The position numbers were made by a program, and so were the translations under genes. Below, piece after piece: positions 42,574-51,792 of a stretch of DNA of 64,000 bases; positions within the stretch are counted from its first letter, which is position 1; each line of letters begins with the position of its first letter. Source of the DNA: Flavobacteriaceae bacterium (lineage in GTDB: Bacteria > Bacteroidota > Bacteroidia > Flavobacteriales > Flavobacteriaceae). The notes below the pieces were generated by a model that was not told the DNA's origin, searched no databases, and worked only from the letters and a program-made list of their open reading frames with translations. The stretch covers positions 124,001 to 188,000 of the forward strand of contig JASBUG010000029.1 of NCBI GenBank assembly GCA_030148025.1. The letters are read 5' to 3'.

Positions 42574-44529
42574 TTACTCTTCTTCAGTACTGATTTCGGT
42601 ACTTTCTTCAGTCTTTTTTTCAAAAGGACGTTTCCCGAAAATCTTTTCTAAATTATCTTTAAAAATAACTTCTTTTTCTAAAAGCTCTTCAGCAAGTAGG
42701 GATAACTTGTCTTTATTGGCTTCTAAAATTTGAAGTGCTCTTTGATATTGCTCTTCAATAATATCAGAGATCTCTTTGTCTATCAATTCAGCAGTTTGCT
42801 CACTATACGGTTTTGTAAAACCATATTCGTTTTGTCCAGATGAATCGTAGTATGTTAAATTACCAACTTTATCACTCAAACCATAGATAGTTACCATAGC
42901 TCTTGCTTGTTTGGTTACTTTTTCCAGATCACTCAGTGCTCCAGTAGATATTTTATCGAAAATTACTTTCTCAGCAGCACGACCACCTAAGGCAGCGCAC
43001 ATTTCATCTAGCATTTGCTCAGGACGAACAATCAAGCGTTCTTCTGGCAAATACCACGCTGCTCCTAATGAGCGTCCTCTTGGTACAATAGTTACTTTTA
43101 CCAATGGAGCTGCATGTTCTAACAGCCAACTTATGGTAGCATGTCCAGCTTCATGATAAGCCACTGCTTTTTTCTCTTCAGGAGTTATGATCTTATTTTT
43201 CTTTTCTAATCCTCCAACAATTCTATCTACTGCATCTAAGAAATCTTGTTTTTCTACAGCTTTCTTACCATTTCTAGCTGCAATTAAAGCCGCTTCATTA
43301 CATACATTGGCAATATCTGCTCCAGAGAAGCCTGGAGTTTGTTTCGATAAGAAATCGGTATCAAGATCTTTTGCTTTTTTAAGAGGTTTTAAGTGTACTT
43401 CAAAAATTTCTTTACGTTCACGCACATCTGGAAGGTCAACAAATATCTGTCTGTCAAAACGGCCTGCACGCATTAATGCTTTATCTAATACATCAGCCCT
43501 GTTAGTTGCGGCAAGTACAATAACATTGGTATTAGTACCAAAACCATCCATTTCAGTTAGTAACTGGTTTAGTGTGTTTTCACGCTCGTCATTAGACCCT
43601 GAGAAATTGCTTTTCCCTCTGGCGCGTCCAATAGCATCAATCTCGTCAATAAAGATAATTGAAGGTGATTTTTCTTTAGCTTGTTTAAACAAGTCACGTA
43701 CTCTTGAAGCACCAACACCAACAAACATTTCTACAAAATCTGAACCTGATAGCGAAAAGAAAGGTACTTTAGCTTCACCTGCCACTGCTTTAGCTAATAA
43801 GGTTTTACCAGTTCCCGGAGGGCCTACTAGTAAAGCTCCTTTAGGGATTTTTCCTCCTAGAGAGGTGTATTTTTCAGGGTTTTTAAGAAAGTCTACAATT
43901 TCCTGTACTTCTTCCTTAGCACCTTCTAATCCTGCAACATCTTTGAACGAAGTTTTAACTTCTGTATTTTGATCGAATAGTTTAGCTTTCGATTTTCCGA
44001 TGTTGAATATCTGTCCGCCAGCACCACCTCCAGCACCTGAAGACATACGTCTCATAATAAAAATCCATACACCAATAATTAGCACAAAAGGAAGTAAAGT
44101 TAATAGGAAATCGCCCCAAATATTTTCTTCAATTTTATAGTCAACTACTGTTGTAAGTTCGTTTTCGGCTTTAATTTCACGTAAGGTATTCTCAAAGTTT
44201 TGAAGATCTCCTAATTGAAATTGGTAATTAGGTACTTTTCCAGAAATTGGAAGCAATTGAGGTCTTACCGATTTTCGATGCTCTTCTTTTGCAGCAGCTT
44301 CTTTGGTTAAGAATACTTTTGCCTCACGACGGTTAATAATTAAAACTTCTTCTACCTCGCCATTTTTTAGGTAATCAAAAAATTTGTCTTGAGTAGTTGG
44401 AGCACCTGTAGAAGAGCCCATGCCTCCAGAAAATACATTGATCGCTAAAAATATAACTATGATTACTCCATATACCCAATACGGACTAAGCTTTGGCTTT
44501 TTATTATTTAGTTTTTTATCGTTTGACAT
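42574..44529 (-). CDS. ftsH: ATP-dependent zinc metalloprotease FtsH
   Basis: 651 residues. Two membrane helices (about 17-34 and 140-160) enclose a periplasmic part; AAA domain with Walker A GPPGTGKT (236-243), Walker B IIFIDEID, the second region of homology near TNRADVLDKALMRAGR, and the zinc motif HEAGH in AVAYHEAGHATI. It degrades membrane and short-lived cytosolic proteins as a hexamer. It is 10 bases downstream of rsfS in the same leftward unit. Confidence 0.98.
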   Translation of the reverse strand: MSNDKKLNNKKPKLSPYWVYGVIIVIFLAINVFSGGMGSSTGAPTTQDKFFDYLKNGEVEEVLIINRREAKVFLTKEAAAKEEHRKSVRPQLLPISGKVPNYQFQLGDLQNFENTLREIKAENELTTVVDYKIEENIWGDFLLTLLPFVLIIGVWIFIMRRMSSGAGGGAGGQIFNIGKSKAKLFDQNTEVKTSFKDVAGLEGAKEEVQEIVDFLKNPEKYTSLGGKIPKGALLVGPPGTGKTLLAKAVAGEAKVPFFSLSGSDFVEMFVGVGASRVRDLFKQAKEKSPSIIFIDEIDAIGRARGKSNFSGSNDERENTLNQLLTEMDGFGTNTNVIVLAATNRADVLDKALMRAGRFDRQIFVDLPDVRERKEIFEVHLKPLKKAKDLDTDFLSKQTPGFSGADIANVCNEAALIAARNGKKAVEKQDFLDAVDRIVGGLEKKNKIITPEEKKAVAYHEAGHATISWLLEHAAPLVKVTIVPRGRSLGAAWYLPEERLIVRPEQMLDEMCAALGGRAAEKVIFDKISTGALSDLEKVTKQARAMVTIYGLSDKVGNLTYYDSSGQNEYGFTKPYSEQTAELIDKEISDIIEEQYQRALQILEANKDKLSLLAEELLEKEVIFKDNLEKIFGKRPFEKKTEESTEISTEEE

Positions 44530-44539
44530 CTAATGTTTT

Positions 44540-44911
44540 TTAGTAACTAGTTTTTATTTCGGTTGTTTTTGCATCTCCCCAAAGGCTTTCAATATCGTAA
44601 TATTCTCTAATATGCTTCTGGAAAACATGCACAACCACATTAACGTAATCCATTAAAACCCACTCGGCATTATCACTACCTTCGATATGCCAAGGTTTGT
44701 CTTTAGTTTCTTTACTAACCCTTTTTTGAACGGAATTTACAATGGCGTTAACCTGTGTATTTGAAGTACCTTCGCAAATAATAAAATAATCGCAAACGGT
44801 GTTTTCTATCTCTCTTAAATCTAAAATATTAATGTTTTGCCCCTTTACATCTTCAATACCATTTAATATTACAGCTATTAATTGGTCTGCATTACTATTT
44901 TCTTTCGTCAT
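44540..44911 (-). CDS. rsfS: Ribosomal silencing factor RsfS
   Basis: 123 residues, whole DUF143 domain: AVILNGIEDVKGQNINILDL, YFIICEGTSNTQVNAI and EWVLMDYVNVVVHVFQ, the family C-terminal signature. It binds ribosomal protein uL14 and blocks subunit joining in starvation. First gene of the rsfS-ftsH operon; -7 box TAACTTTG is at 44931-44938. Confidence 0.96.
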   Translation of the reverse strand: MTKENSNADQLIAVILNGIEDVKGQNINILDLREIENTVCDYFIICEGTSNTQVNAIVNSVQKRVSKETKDKPWHIEGSDNAEWVLMDYVNVVVHVFQKHIREYYDIESLWGDAKTTEIKTSY

Positions 44912-44930
44912 TAAATTGTTTTAATTTGTA

Positions 44931-44938
44931 CAAAGTTA
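44931..44938 (-). promoter_or_regulatory. -7 promoter element of rsfS-ftsH
   Basis: TAACTTTG on the minus strand, 19 bases upstream of the rsfS ATG. Confidence 0.55.
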
Positions 44939-45006
44939 TTATTTTTTTGGGTCATTATACCTGCAAAAATCTTAAGAAAATTATAATTTAAAAATTCTTA
45001 GTCGTA

Positions 45007-45738
45007 ATGCATATAATCAAACTTAATGCCATTGACTCTACAAACTCGTATTTGCGTAAGCTGGCTTCAAAAAAGAAGCTAGACGACTTTACTGTAGTGA
45101 TCACAGAACACCAAACAAAAGGGCGTGGGCAAATAGGTACGGTTTGGAATTCTGAAAAAGGTAAAAACCTAACATGTAGTGTGTTTAAGCGTAACACAGG
45201 TGTTTCTTTAGATGATCAGTTTTATATTAGCATGGTAACGTCGCTGGCTTTAATTAAGACATTACAACTATTTCAAGTGCCAAAACTTGCTGTAAAATGG
45301 CCTAACGACATTTTGTCAGAACAAAAGAAAATATGCGGAATCCTGATAGAAAATGTCATAAAAAATCATGACATAGAAGCTTCAATTATTGGTATTGGAC
45401 TAAACGTTAATCAAACACAGTTTAAAAATCTTCCTCAAGCATCGTCGCTTAGAAATCTTACAGGAACGGTTTTTAGTATTGATGAACTGCTAACACGTAT
45501 AGTAGAACAAATGGTGTATTATTTTGAAAAACTGGAAAAAGGCAAACACAGTTTGATAAAACGTGCTTATGAAGCCTTATTATTTAGAAAAAATAAACCC
45601 TCAACATTTAAAGATGCTAAGGGTAATTTGTTTTCTGGTTTTATAAAAGGTGTCAATGCCGAAGGCAACCTGCAAATTTTACAAGAAGACGACATATTAA
45701 ACGAATACGATCTTAAAGAGGTAACGCTTTTATATTAA
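45007..45738 (+). CDS. birA: Biotin--[acetyl-CoA-carboxylase] ligase, monofunctional
   Basis: 243 residues; no N-terminal HTH, so it ligates biotin but does not repress. DSTNSYLRKL, TKGRGQIGTVWNS (biotin-AMP loop, GRGQIG), LAVKWPNDILSEQKKICGILIE and IGIGLNVNQ are the catalytic signatures. It attaches biotin to carboxylase carrier protein. Diverges from rsfS; its last four bases (TTAA) also hold the stop of the convergent SRPBCC gene. Confidence 0.95.
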   Translation: MHIIKLNAIDSTNSYLRKLASKKKLDDFTVVITEHQTKGRGQIGTVWNSEKGKNLTCSVFKRNTGVSLDDQFYISMVTSLALIKTLQLFQVPKLAVKWPNDILSEQKKICGILIENVIKNHDIEASIIGIGLNVNQTQFKNLPQASSLRNLTGTVFSIDELLTRIVEQMVYYFEKLEKGKHSLIKRAYEALLFRKNKPSTFKDAKGNLFSGFIKGVNAEGNLQILQEDDILNEYDLKEVTLLY

Positions 45739-46130
45739 ATAGCGTTTGGAATACTTGTAGAAAGTGTTTCAATAAACTTACTTATTGGACCTTTGATCAT
45801 CATTGCCATCATAGGATTAAAGTCGCCTGCAAAAGCTAATTTTACCTCGCTTTGTCCTCCTGCAACTTCAGTAATATCACCAGTTAACGAAAAGTCTAGC
45901 TTGCCACCTGCGGCACCTAAAACTATTTTGTTAGGTGCTATGGCTTCTTTCTTTTTAAGCACTATTTCTGGCATTCCTTTTAAGGCAAATAAAAACTTAT
46001 CGTCACCTAATACTTCAAACTTACTGATGTTGTCTGGCATTAGTTTTTCAAAATTTTCTACGTTACTTAAAAAGTCAAATACGTCTTGAGCAGATTTATC
46101 TATTGTTACTTTTGGAGATTCTAAATTCAT
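45735..46130 (-). CDS. SRPBCC family protein (CoxG/START-like)
   Basis: 131 residues, single START-like fold: DVFDFLSNVENFEKLMPD at the N-terminus, alternating strands (FLFALKGMPEIVLKKKEAI) and a long last helix (MMIKGPISKFIETLSTSI). Binds hydrophobic small molecules in relatives; the ligand is unknown. It follows pyrE by 25 bases on the same strand and shares TTAA stops with birA. Confidence 0.8.
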   Translation of the reverse strand: MNLESPKVTIDKSAQDVFDFLSNVENFEKLMPDNISKFEVLGDDKFLFALKGMPEIVLKKKEAIAPNKIVLGAAGGKLDFSLTGDITEVAGGQSEVKLAFAGDFNPMMAMMIKGPISKFIETLSTSIPNAI

Positions 46131-46155
46131 GTGTTTTATTTTTGGTTAGAACGTA

Positions 46156-46800
46156 TCAATTTGCGTTCCATTCGCTTGGGTTGGCATTCCAGTCTGACAA
46201 AGTTTCTAGTTCTTTGCTTGTAATGTACTTAGTGTCTAAAGCTTGTTCCAGCAGGTTTTCGTAATTACTTAGTGTAAAAAGTGTGACACCATCCTTTTCA
46301 AAATTTTTAACTGCTACATCAAAACCGTATGAAAAAATAGCGACCATACCTTTTACATTAACTTCGGCTTCTTTTAAAGCTTTAACCGCATTCAAACTAC
46401 TTTTTCCTGTGCTTATCAAATCTTCAACAACCACAACATTTTGGCCTTTTTGTATAAACCCTTCTATCTGGTTTTGACGACCATGTTTTTTAGCTTCAGG
46501 ACGCACATATACAAATGGTAAACCTAAATATTCGGCTACTAAAGCACCAATACCAATAGCACCAGTTGCAACACCAGCAATAACATCGGGTTTGCCATAG
46601 TGTTTTTCAATATGTTTCGCCATTTTTTCTCTAATATAATTTCTAATAGGAGGAAAGGACAACACAATACGGTTGTCGCAATAAATTGGCGATTTCCATC
46701 CAGAAGCCCAAGTAAATGGTTCTTTCGGACTTAGTTTAATAGCATTGATTTGAAGCAAAACCTCGGCGGTTTTTTTGGCGGTGTTTTTGTTGAAAATCAT
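46156..46800 (-). CDS. pyrE: Orotate phosphoribosyltransferase
   Basis: 214 residues. PRPP motif VVVVEDLISTGKSS, flexible-loop lysines in YVRPEAKKHGRQN and FTWASGWKSPIYCDNR are diagnostic. It makes orotidine monophosphate in pyrimidine synthesis. The -7 box TAGTTTTG (46806-46813) ends only five bases before the ATG, so the message could be leaderless. The C-terminus ends WNANPSEWNAN. Confidence 0.96.
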   Translation of the reverse strand: MIFNKNTAKKTAEVLLQINAIKLSPKEPFTWASGWKSPIYCDNRIVLSFPPIRNYIREKMAKHIEKHYGKPDVIAGVATGAIGIGALVAEYLGLPFVYVRPEAKKHGRQNQIEGFIQKGQNVVVVEDLISTGKSSLNAVKALKEAEVNVKGMVAIFSYGFDVAVKNFEKDGVTLFTLSNYENLLEQALDTKYITSKELETLSDWNANPSEWNAN

Positions 46801-46805
46801 AGTGG

Positions 46806-46813
46806 CAAAACTA
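46806..46813 (-). promoter_or_regulatory. -7 promoter element of pyrE
   Basis: TAGTTTTG on the minus strand, five bases before the start codon at 46800; the same unusual spacing as for the tatA-like gene. Confidence 0.55.
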
Positions 46814-46861
46814 CCAAAAAAATACTATTTTTACTCCTCAAAAATCTGTTTTTAATTAACA

Positions 46862-47443
46862 ATGTATAAAATATTTGTAGGCGATAAGCCAATTATTCTT
46901 ACCACCAAGGTTGAACAAGAAACGGATTTTAAAAACTACCTGTTAGATACCGTTTCTATTGGAAAAGTTATAAAAGAGCTCCAGAAAAAAAACATACAAT
47001 CTGTGAGACTTATTGGCAGAGAAAAAGAGCTACTGCTAAAAAAGTTTTTAAAGCTATTGCCAAATGTGGTTGCTGGTGGCGGAAAGGTGTATAACGACAA
47101 TGGTGATGTACTGTTTATTTACCGTAATAATAAGTGGGATCTGCCAAAAGGAAAAGCTGAGGGTAAAGAAACTATTGATAAAACGGCTGTGCGTGAGGTA
47201 GAAGAGGAAACAGGAATTAATGGGATTAGCATTATTAAACCTTTAGAAATGACCTACCATATTTTTAAACGCAATGGGAAACACAAAATTAAAGTGACCT
47301 ATTGGTTTGAAATGCACTCTAATTACGATGGTCCGTTATTACCACAGGAAGATGAAGGTATTACCGAAGTAGCCTGGTTAAACAAGGCGCAAATTAAGGA
47401 AGCACTTAACAACTCGTATGCTAATATTAGGGGGTTGGTCTAA
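46862..47443 (+). CDS. Nudix hydrolase with N-terminal extension
   Basis: 193 residues. The 23-residue Nudix box runs from GKAEGKE to REVEEETGI (about residues 98-120), complete. Residues 1-65 are an extra domain (YKIFVGDKPIILT, then a helix) seen in Bacteroidota homologues. It hydrolyses a nucleoside-diphosphate derivative that cannot be named. Divergent from pyrE. Confidence 0.88.
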   Translation: MYKIFVGDKPIILTTKVEQETDFKNYLLDTVSIGKVIKELQKKNIQSVRLIGREKELLLKKFLKLLPNVVAGGGKVYNDNGDVLFIYRNNKWDLPKGKAEGKETIDKTAVREVEEETGINGISIIKPLEMTYHIFKRNGKHKIKVTYWFEMHSNYDGPLLPQEDEGITEVAWLNKAQIKEALNNSYANIRGLV

Positions 47444-47523
47444 AAGGTTTTGTTTAACGTGTTTGTGTATGAATTGTTTGGGTACTGAAACGAAGTCAGT
47501 TGTTCTTTGGTGAGAGAATAAGT

Positions 47524-47548
47524 ATATCTAATTCTAGATATGTCATCA
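47524..47548. repeat. Hairpin element with ATTC loop, copy A
   Basis: ATATCTA and TAGATAT form a perfect 7-bp stem around ATTC (47524-47541), followed by GTCATCA. A copy with compensated arms and the same loop is at 50778-50802. GTCATCA here includes the TGA stop of the lipoprotein gene. Confidence 0.7.
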
Positions 47549-48469
47549 CTCTACTTTAGTTAAAAACACCTCGCAGGGTGATGTTTCTGAGCCTCCTTTA
47601 GTTCTAATAGCTAAATAGGTAGCAGTCATATACGAGGTATATGCTGGAGCATTATCCACCATAGATGTATAAGCCACATTTGAGAATTCACCATTTAACC
47701 AATACCATTCGCCATCCTTTAAAGTACCTGCTGGAATAAGCGCTTCTTTATCTTTAAATGTTAGGTGTTTAGCATTCATGTTTGGTACGCCAGACATATA
47801 AGCGCGTTTGCCTTCTTTACAAGGAAACGCTACAATGGTCACCAAATCATTTATAATGCCGTTAGCATCGTCTTTACCATCAGAGAAGTCACTCCACTTT
47901 ATAGCAGTGTCTTTAGTTGGGTCGATCTCTAAAGGCGATATTTCTTTTCCATCTTGATACACAAACATTCTGGTAGGAGGTGGTTCTTGTGCTTCTGGTA
48001 ATGGTAAGTTGTGTGTATGTTTTGTACTGTCAGCATAAGTCATGTTAAAGGTAAATTCTCGGTCAGGGTATGCTTCATATACAGCTTGCATGTCCTTAAA
48101 ATAACCACCTTCAAAATAGTAAGAACGGTAATCTAAACTTGGTTTTAATAGCTTGTCAGGTTCATTCATTGGTGTTAAAGTGGCATGTGCTACATTGTCG
48201 CGTGGCAATACAAATATTTCGCCATATAAGTGGTAGCTAAAAAGCTCCATGGTATCATCAGGATGTTGTACATAGTTATTGGTAACAATAAGTGTGAGCA
48301 TATTTACATTCCTACCATGTTCTTTAGCAGGAATCTCTTTTTGTCCAGGACTATGCACACCAGAAACTACTTGTTCAGTTGTGTTTTTAGGAGCTTCTTG
48401 ATTGTTAGTTTGTTTGCACCCTAAAGCAAGTAAACTTAGCAAGCTAAATAAAAATATATATTTCGTCAT
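47546..48469 (-). CDS. Lipoprotein of unknown function
   Basis: 307 residues with a lipobox (LLALGC, Cys at about residue 18). The mature protein contains no motif I can place; aromatic-rich segments (YRSYYFEGGYFKDMQAVYE) and SDFSDGKDDANGI suggest an extracellular beta-rich protein with possible calcium-type Asp loops. It stands alone, and its 3' end is overlapped by the palindromic element at 47524. Confidence 0.6.
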   Translation of the reverse strand: MTKYIFLFSLLSLLALGCKQTNNQEAPKNTTEQVVSGVHSPGQKEIPAKEHGRNVNMLTLIVTNNYVQHPDDTMELFSYHLYGEIFVLPRDNVAHATLTPMNEPDKLLKPSLDYRSYYFEGGYFKDMQAVYEAYPDREFTFNMTYADSTKHTHNLPLPEAQEPPPTRMFVYQDGKEISPLEIDPTKDTAIKWSDFSDGKDDANGIINDLVTIVAFPCKEGKRAYMSGVPNMNAKHLTFKDKEALIPAGTLKDGEWYWLNGEFSNVAYTSMVDNAPAYTSYMTATYLAIRTKGGSETSPCEVFLTKVE

Positions 48470-48638
48470 AATGGTTCGTGTTATACGATATTGTGTTGTG
48501 TAATGTGTTTATAATCAATAGTTAAGCTAACTTAAAGTATTCGGTTTAAATATGTTGTAAAACACTACCTGTTTTTTGATGTAGGTCAAAACAAAATATA
48601 AGGTATTTAATGACCTTTGGTCTATAAAACATCTCATT

Positions 48639-49721
48639 ATGAATACGCCTACCTTTTTAAAGTTCTTCGTGGTTTTAGTGTTTGTGTTTTCTTGTTCTAA
48701 AGATGATACCACGCCTATAAAACCAATAGATAATAGTTATAAGCTCGAGCATGAAGGTTTACCAAATCCTAATATTGCTGCAGATAATAAATTAACCAAA
48801 GAAGGAGTGGCTTTGGGAAGGCGTTTGTTTTATGAAATCCAATTGAGTAAAGATAACAGCATGTCGTGTGCCACATGCCATGTGCAGGAAAATGCGTTTG
48901 CAGATACCAACCGATTTTCTATTGGAGTTGAGGGTTTACCTGGAAAACGTCAAGCCATGGCTATTTTTAATATGGCCTGGAATAAAAACGAATTTTTCTG
49001 GGATGGTCGCGCCCATTTGTTACGTGATCAGGCATTAATGCCTATTCAAGATCCATTAGAAATGAATGAAACACTCGAGAATGTCATTGCTAAACTAGAG
49101 GCCATTCCAGATTATGTTACTCGATTTGAAAAGGTGTTTGGAAGTACAGTCATTACAGAAAAACGCATCTCGTTAGCTCTCGAACAGTTTATGAATACGA
49201 TTGTGTCTAACAATAGTAAATATGATAAGGTACAGCGCAGTGAAGCAAGTTACACGGCATCTGAAGCACGAGGAAAAGAGTTGTTCTTTAAGCAATTTGA
49301 TCCTTCAAACCCAAGTAATTCTGGAGCCAATTGTGCTCATTGTCATGGAGGAGCCAATTTTGAGAATAACGATTATATGAATAATGGCTTAGATATTGAA
49401 ACAGATATGGAAGATGAGGGTAGAGCAGAAGTCGTAAACAATCCACTATACAAAGGAGCGTTTAAAGTGCCATCTTTACGAAATATAGCCATTACTCCGC
49501 CTTATATGCACGATGGAAGGTTTAATACATTAGAAGAAGTTGTAGACCATTATAACAATGGTATTAAAATATCGCCAACGCTTAATTCTACACTTGCCAG
49601 TGTACAAAACAATGGAGGATTTCAATTAAGTGCTCAGGATAAAATTGATCTTGTGGCATTTTTAAAAACGCTTACAGATTATGAACTGATTAATAGCACA
49701 GAGTTTTCAAGTCCGTTTTAG
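48639..49721 (+). CDS. Di-haem cytochrome c peroxidase family lipoprotein
   Basis: 360 residues. A lipobox (VFSC) anchors it in the envelope. Two haem sites: CATCH (near 76-80) with AFAD following, and CAHCHGG (about 215-219); this is the CcpA/MauG layout, and PPYMHDGRF supplies the distal ligand region. In such enzymes the first haem is the peroxidatic centre that reduces hydrogen peroxide with electrons from cytochrome c. A strong terminator follows. Confidence 0.92.
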   Translation: MNTPTFLKFFVVLVFVFSCSKDDTTPIKPIDNSYKLEHEGLPNPNIAADNKLTKEGVALGRRLFYEIQLSKDNSMSCATCHVQENAFADTNRFSIGVEGLPGKRQAMAIFNMAWNKNEFFWDGRAHLLRDQALMPIQDPLEMNETLENVIAKLEAIPDYVTRFEKVFGSTVITEKRISLALEQFMNTIVSNNSKYDKVQRSEASYTASEARGKELFFKQFDPSNPSNSGANCAHCHGGANFENNDYMNNGLDIETDMEDEGRAEVVNNPLYKGAFKVPSLRNIAITPPYMHDGRFNTLEEVVDHYNNGIKISPTLNSTLASVQNNGGFQLSAQDKIDLVAFLKTLTDYELINSTEFSSPF

Positions 49722-49747
49722 GACATGGTAATCCTGAGAGCGTTTAT

Positions 49748-49779
49748 CCTAGAACACATATTTGTGTTCTAGGTTTTTT
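49748..49779 (+). terminator. Terminator of the cytochrome c peroxidase gene
   Basis: CCTAGAACACA pairs with TGTGTTCTAGG (11 bp, 49748-49773), TATT loop, then TTTTTT. Confidence 0.92.
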
Positions 49780-49824
49780 AACTCGATTAAAGAAAGTGTA
49801 CTTATAGAGAATATTAAATAAAAA

Positions 49825-50709
49825 CTATCTTTTTATAAATTTAAATGTTTCTCCAGACTCAAATTGTAAGAAATAAATTCCTTTTGAAAAGTCTTTGACA
49901 TTAATGTTTTTGTCTGATTCTAAGAGTCCATTTTTTAGGTTCTTTCCTAAAATATCATAAACTCTATAAGCTATTTTGTTTTTTATATTAGAAACATTGA
50001 TGTAATCTGTTGTTGGATTTGGGTAAATTTCATGTATATCTGAGTTTTTTACTTTATTTATCGATAGAGCACTTGTAGTCCAAGTAAAAGCATCAAGGGC
50101 TAAATAATCTAAATTACCAGAGCCTGATATTATTAATTCATCAATAGGTGTAGAAGAGTTATCGCTTCCACCTTCAGTTGAAAAATCTATAAGAGTAAAA
50201 CCATTGTTTGGGGTAAAGGTTGTTGGATTAGCAAAACCAGAAGATTTTGTAAAAATAAATTGTTCTATATTATCTCTTTTCCTAGTAATGGTTAGTGTTC
50301 CTGAGTGAATACCAATGTCTTTAGTAGAGCAGAATAAGTATAAAGAACTGACCTCTATGTTGATAGTTCCTGCTGGTTTAATTGTAAAACTGGTTCCATT
50401 ATTTTGCCCATTATTGTTTCCATTTCCGGTATTATCTAGAAATTGATTGTCTGGAGCAGAACCATTCCAGCCGCATCCTGTGCAGCTATCATTTGCTCCT
50501 CCAGAGCCAGGATCATTAAATCCGTGAAGGAAAATGTTATAGCCTTCTCCAGTTTCACTGGTTACATTAAAAGTTTGCCCATTATCTGTAAAAGATGTAC
50601 TACCAGCTGTTTCTCCATCAAATGTTTCTGTTGATTGAGCTAAAAGTTCTTGACTACCTATTAGAAGTAAGCAAATGCATAAAGATTGTAAAATGTAATT
50701 TTTTTTCAT
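49825..50709 (-). CDS. Secreted protein with type IX secretion C-terminal sorting domain
   Basis: 294 residues. Signal peptide, then a beta-sandwich-like, Gly/Asn-rich body (TGNGNNNGQNNGTS), and a C-terminal sorting domain of type A (IYPNPTTDYINVSN, VYDILGKNL, DFSKGIYFLQ, ending in FKFIKR). The T9SS exports such proteins to the surface and the tail is cleaved. The body is unidentified. The second ATTC hairpin lies upstream at 50778. Confidence 0.88.
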   Translation of the reverse strand: MKKNYILQSLCICLLLIGSQELLAQSTETFDGETAGSTSFTDNGQTFNVTSETGEGYNIFLHGFNDPGSGGANDSCTGCGWNGSAPDNQFLDNTGNGNNNGQNNGTSFTIKPAGTINIEVSSLYLFCSTKDIGIHSGTLTITRKRDNIEQFIFTKSSGFANPTTFTPNNGFTLIDFSTEGGSDNSSTPIDELIISGSGNLDYLALDAFTWTTSALSINKVKNSDIHEIYPNPTTDYINVSNIKNKIAYRVYDILGKNLKNGLLESDKNINVKDFSKGIYFLQFESGETFKFIKR

Positions 50710-50777
50710 TTGGTTGATTGTTAGAATATGACACTTATGTTATGACTGTAAAGTACTTCTAAATTTTTGTAAAATCA

Positions 50778-50802
50778 ATACGTAATTCTACGTATGTCAT
50801 CA
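50778..50802. repeat. Hairpin element with ATTC loop, copy B
   Basis: ATACGTA and TACGTAT form a perfect 7-bp stem around ATTC (50778-50795), followed by GTCATCA. The arms differ from the copy at 47524 by paired changes that keep the stem. It lies between the T9SS protein start and the PhzF stop. Confidence 0.7.
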
Positions 50803-50870
50803 TTACACTTTGTATAAAACTTGTTGCAATTTCTTAAAAATAAATTCTGTTTTTATTTTTGGTCATAGTG

Positions 50871-51788
50871 TTAAATGTACCAGTTACCTTGACCAATTTC
50901 AACAACTTTACCACCAACTTTTAAAAAGTATTTGTCTTCCTGTTCATACCCATTTAAATTGATATAAGACTTTCGGTTTTTTTGAAAACCTTGCTCAACA
51001 GTTGCTGTAATTTTTTGTGCTTTATGTTTTAATAAATATGCTAAGAAACAACCATTGGCACTACCTGTTGCGGCATCTTCCATGAGCTGATTGTTTTCTA
51101 TAAGAAACATTCTTGTGTTATAATCATTTTGAGACTCAAAGGTCTCTTCGGTTACAAAGAAGAACGATGTGCTTAAACCAGAATGACTATTGGTTTTATA
51201 CTTATTGAATTTGATTAAGAAGTCCTTCATTTTTTTGGAATCTAAATTCAACGCATTTATATGTTCAAGCTCTTTTAAATGAATGATGATATAAGGCAAG
51301 CCTGTACTAATCTCTTCAATAGGCATTTGTTGATCGAGGTGATTCAAGTTAATGCCTAAGCCATTAGAAATGTCATGATGTGAAAGCACATCCAGAAACT
51401 GAGGTTGTGCTTGTTCCATAATAAAATTACTGTTTTCAAGATTTTTTATATCCTCAATATCAATAGCTATTTCACCTTGTTTTAAGTTCAATATTATTTT
51501 GGAAGGCTTAGTACTAGTTAAATACTTGGCAATAACATAGGCAGTTCCTAATGAAGGGTGACCCGCAAAAGGGACTTCATATTCGGGTGTGAAAATTCTA
51601 ACATCAAACTTTACATCATCATGGTTTTTTGTAATAAATGTGATCTCCGCAAAGTTGAGCTCCCTGGCAATGCTTAGCATTTGATCATAGTCTACTTTAC
51701 CATCATAATCAATAAACACAGCCAGTTGATTGCCACCATACTTGCTAGATGTGAATACGTCAACTAAATAATAGGGGATAGATGTCAT
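50871..51788 (-). CDS. PhzF family protein (isomerase/epimerase-like)
   Basis: 305 residues. Catalytic Glu in LNFAEITFI, FAGHPSLGTAY and the phosphate-type loop DAATGSANGCFLAYLL are PhzF signatures; the N-terminal YLVDVFTSSKYGGNQLAV opens the first repeat. Members isomerise small molecules such as the phenazine precursor; no phenazine genes are here. It starts four bases after the M14 peptidase stop, in the same transcript. Confidence 0.9.
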   Translation of the reverse strand: MTSIPYYLVDVFTSSKYGGNQLAVFIDYDGKVDYDQMLSIARELNFAEITFITKNHDDVKFDVRIFTPEYEVPFAGHPSLGTAYVIAKYLTSTKPSKIILNLKQGEIAIDIEDIKNLENSNFIMEQAQPQFLDVLSHHDISNGLGINLNHLDQQMPIEEISTGLPYIIIHLKELEHINALNLDSKKMKDFLIKFNKYKTNSHSGLSTSFFFVTEETFESQNDYNTRMFLIENNQLMEDAATGSANGCFLAYLLKHKAQKITATVEQGFQKNRKSYINLNGYEQEDKYFLKVGGKVVEIGQGNWYI

Positions 51789-51792
51789 TATT

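Noticed and set aside
46156..46200. Apparent tandem peptide WNANPSEWNAN at the end of PyrE as a recent duplication
   Set aside because: Flavobacterial PyrE proteins commonly end with a W..NP..W pattern, so this is probably ordinary family sequence.
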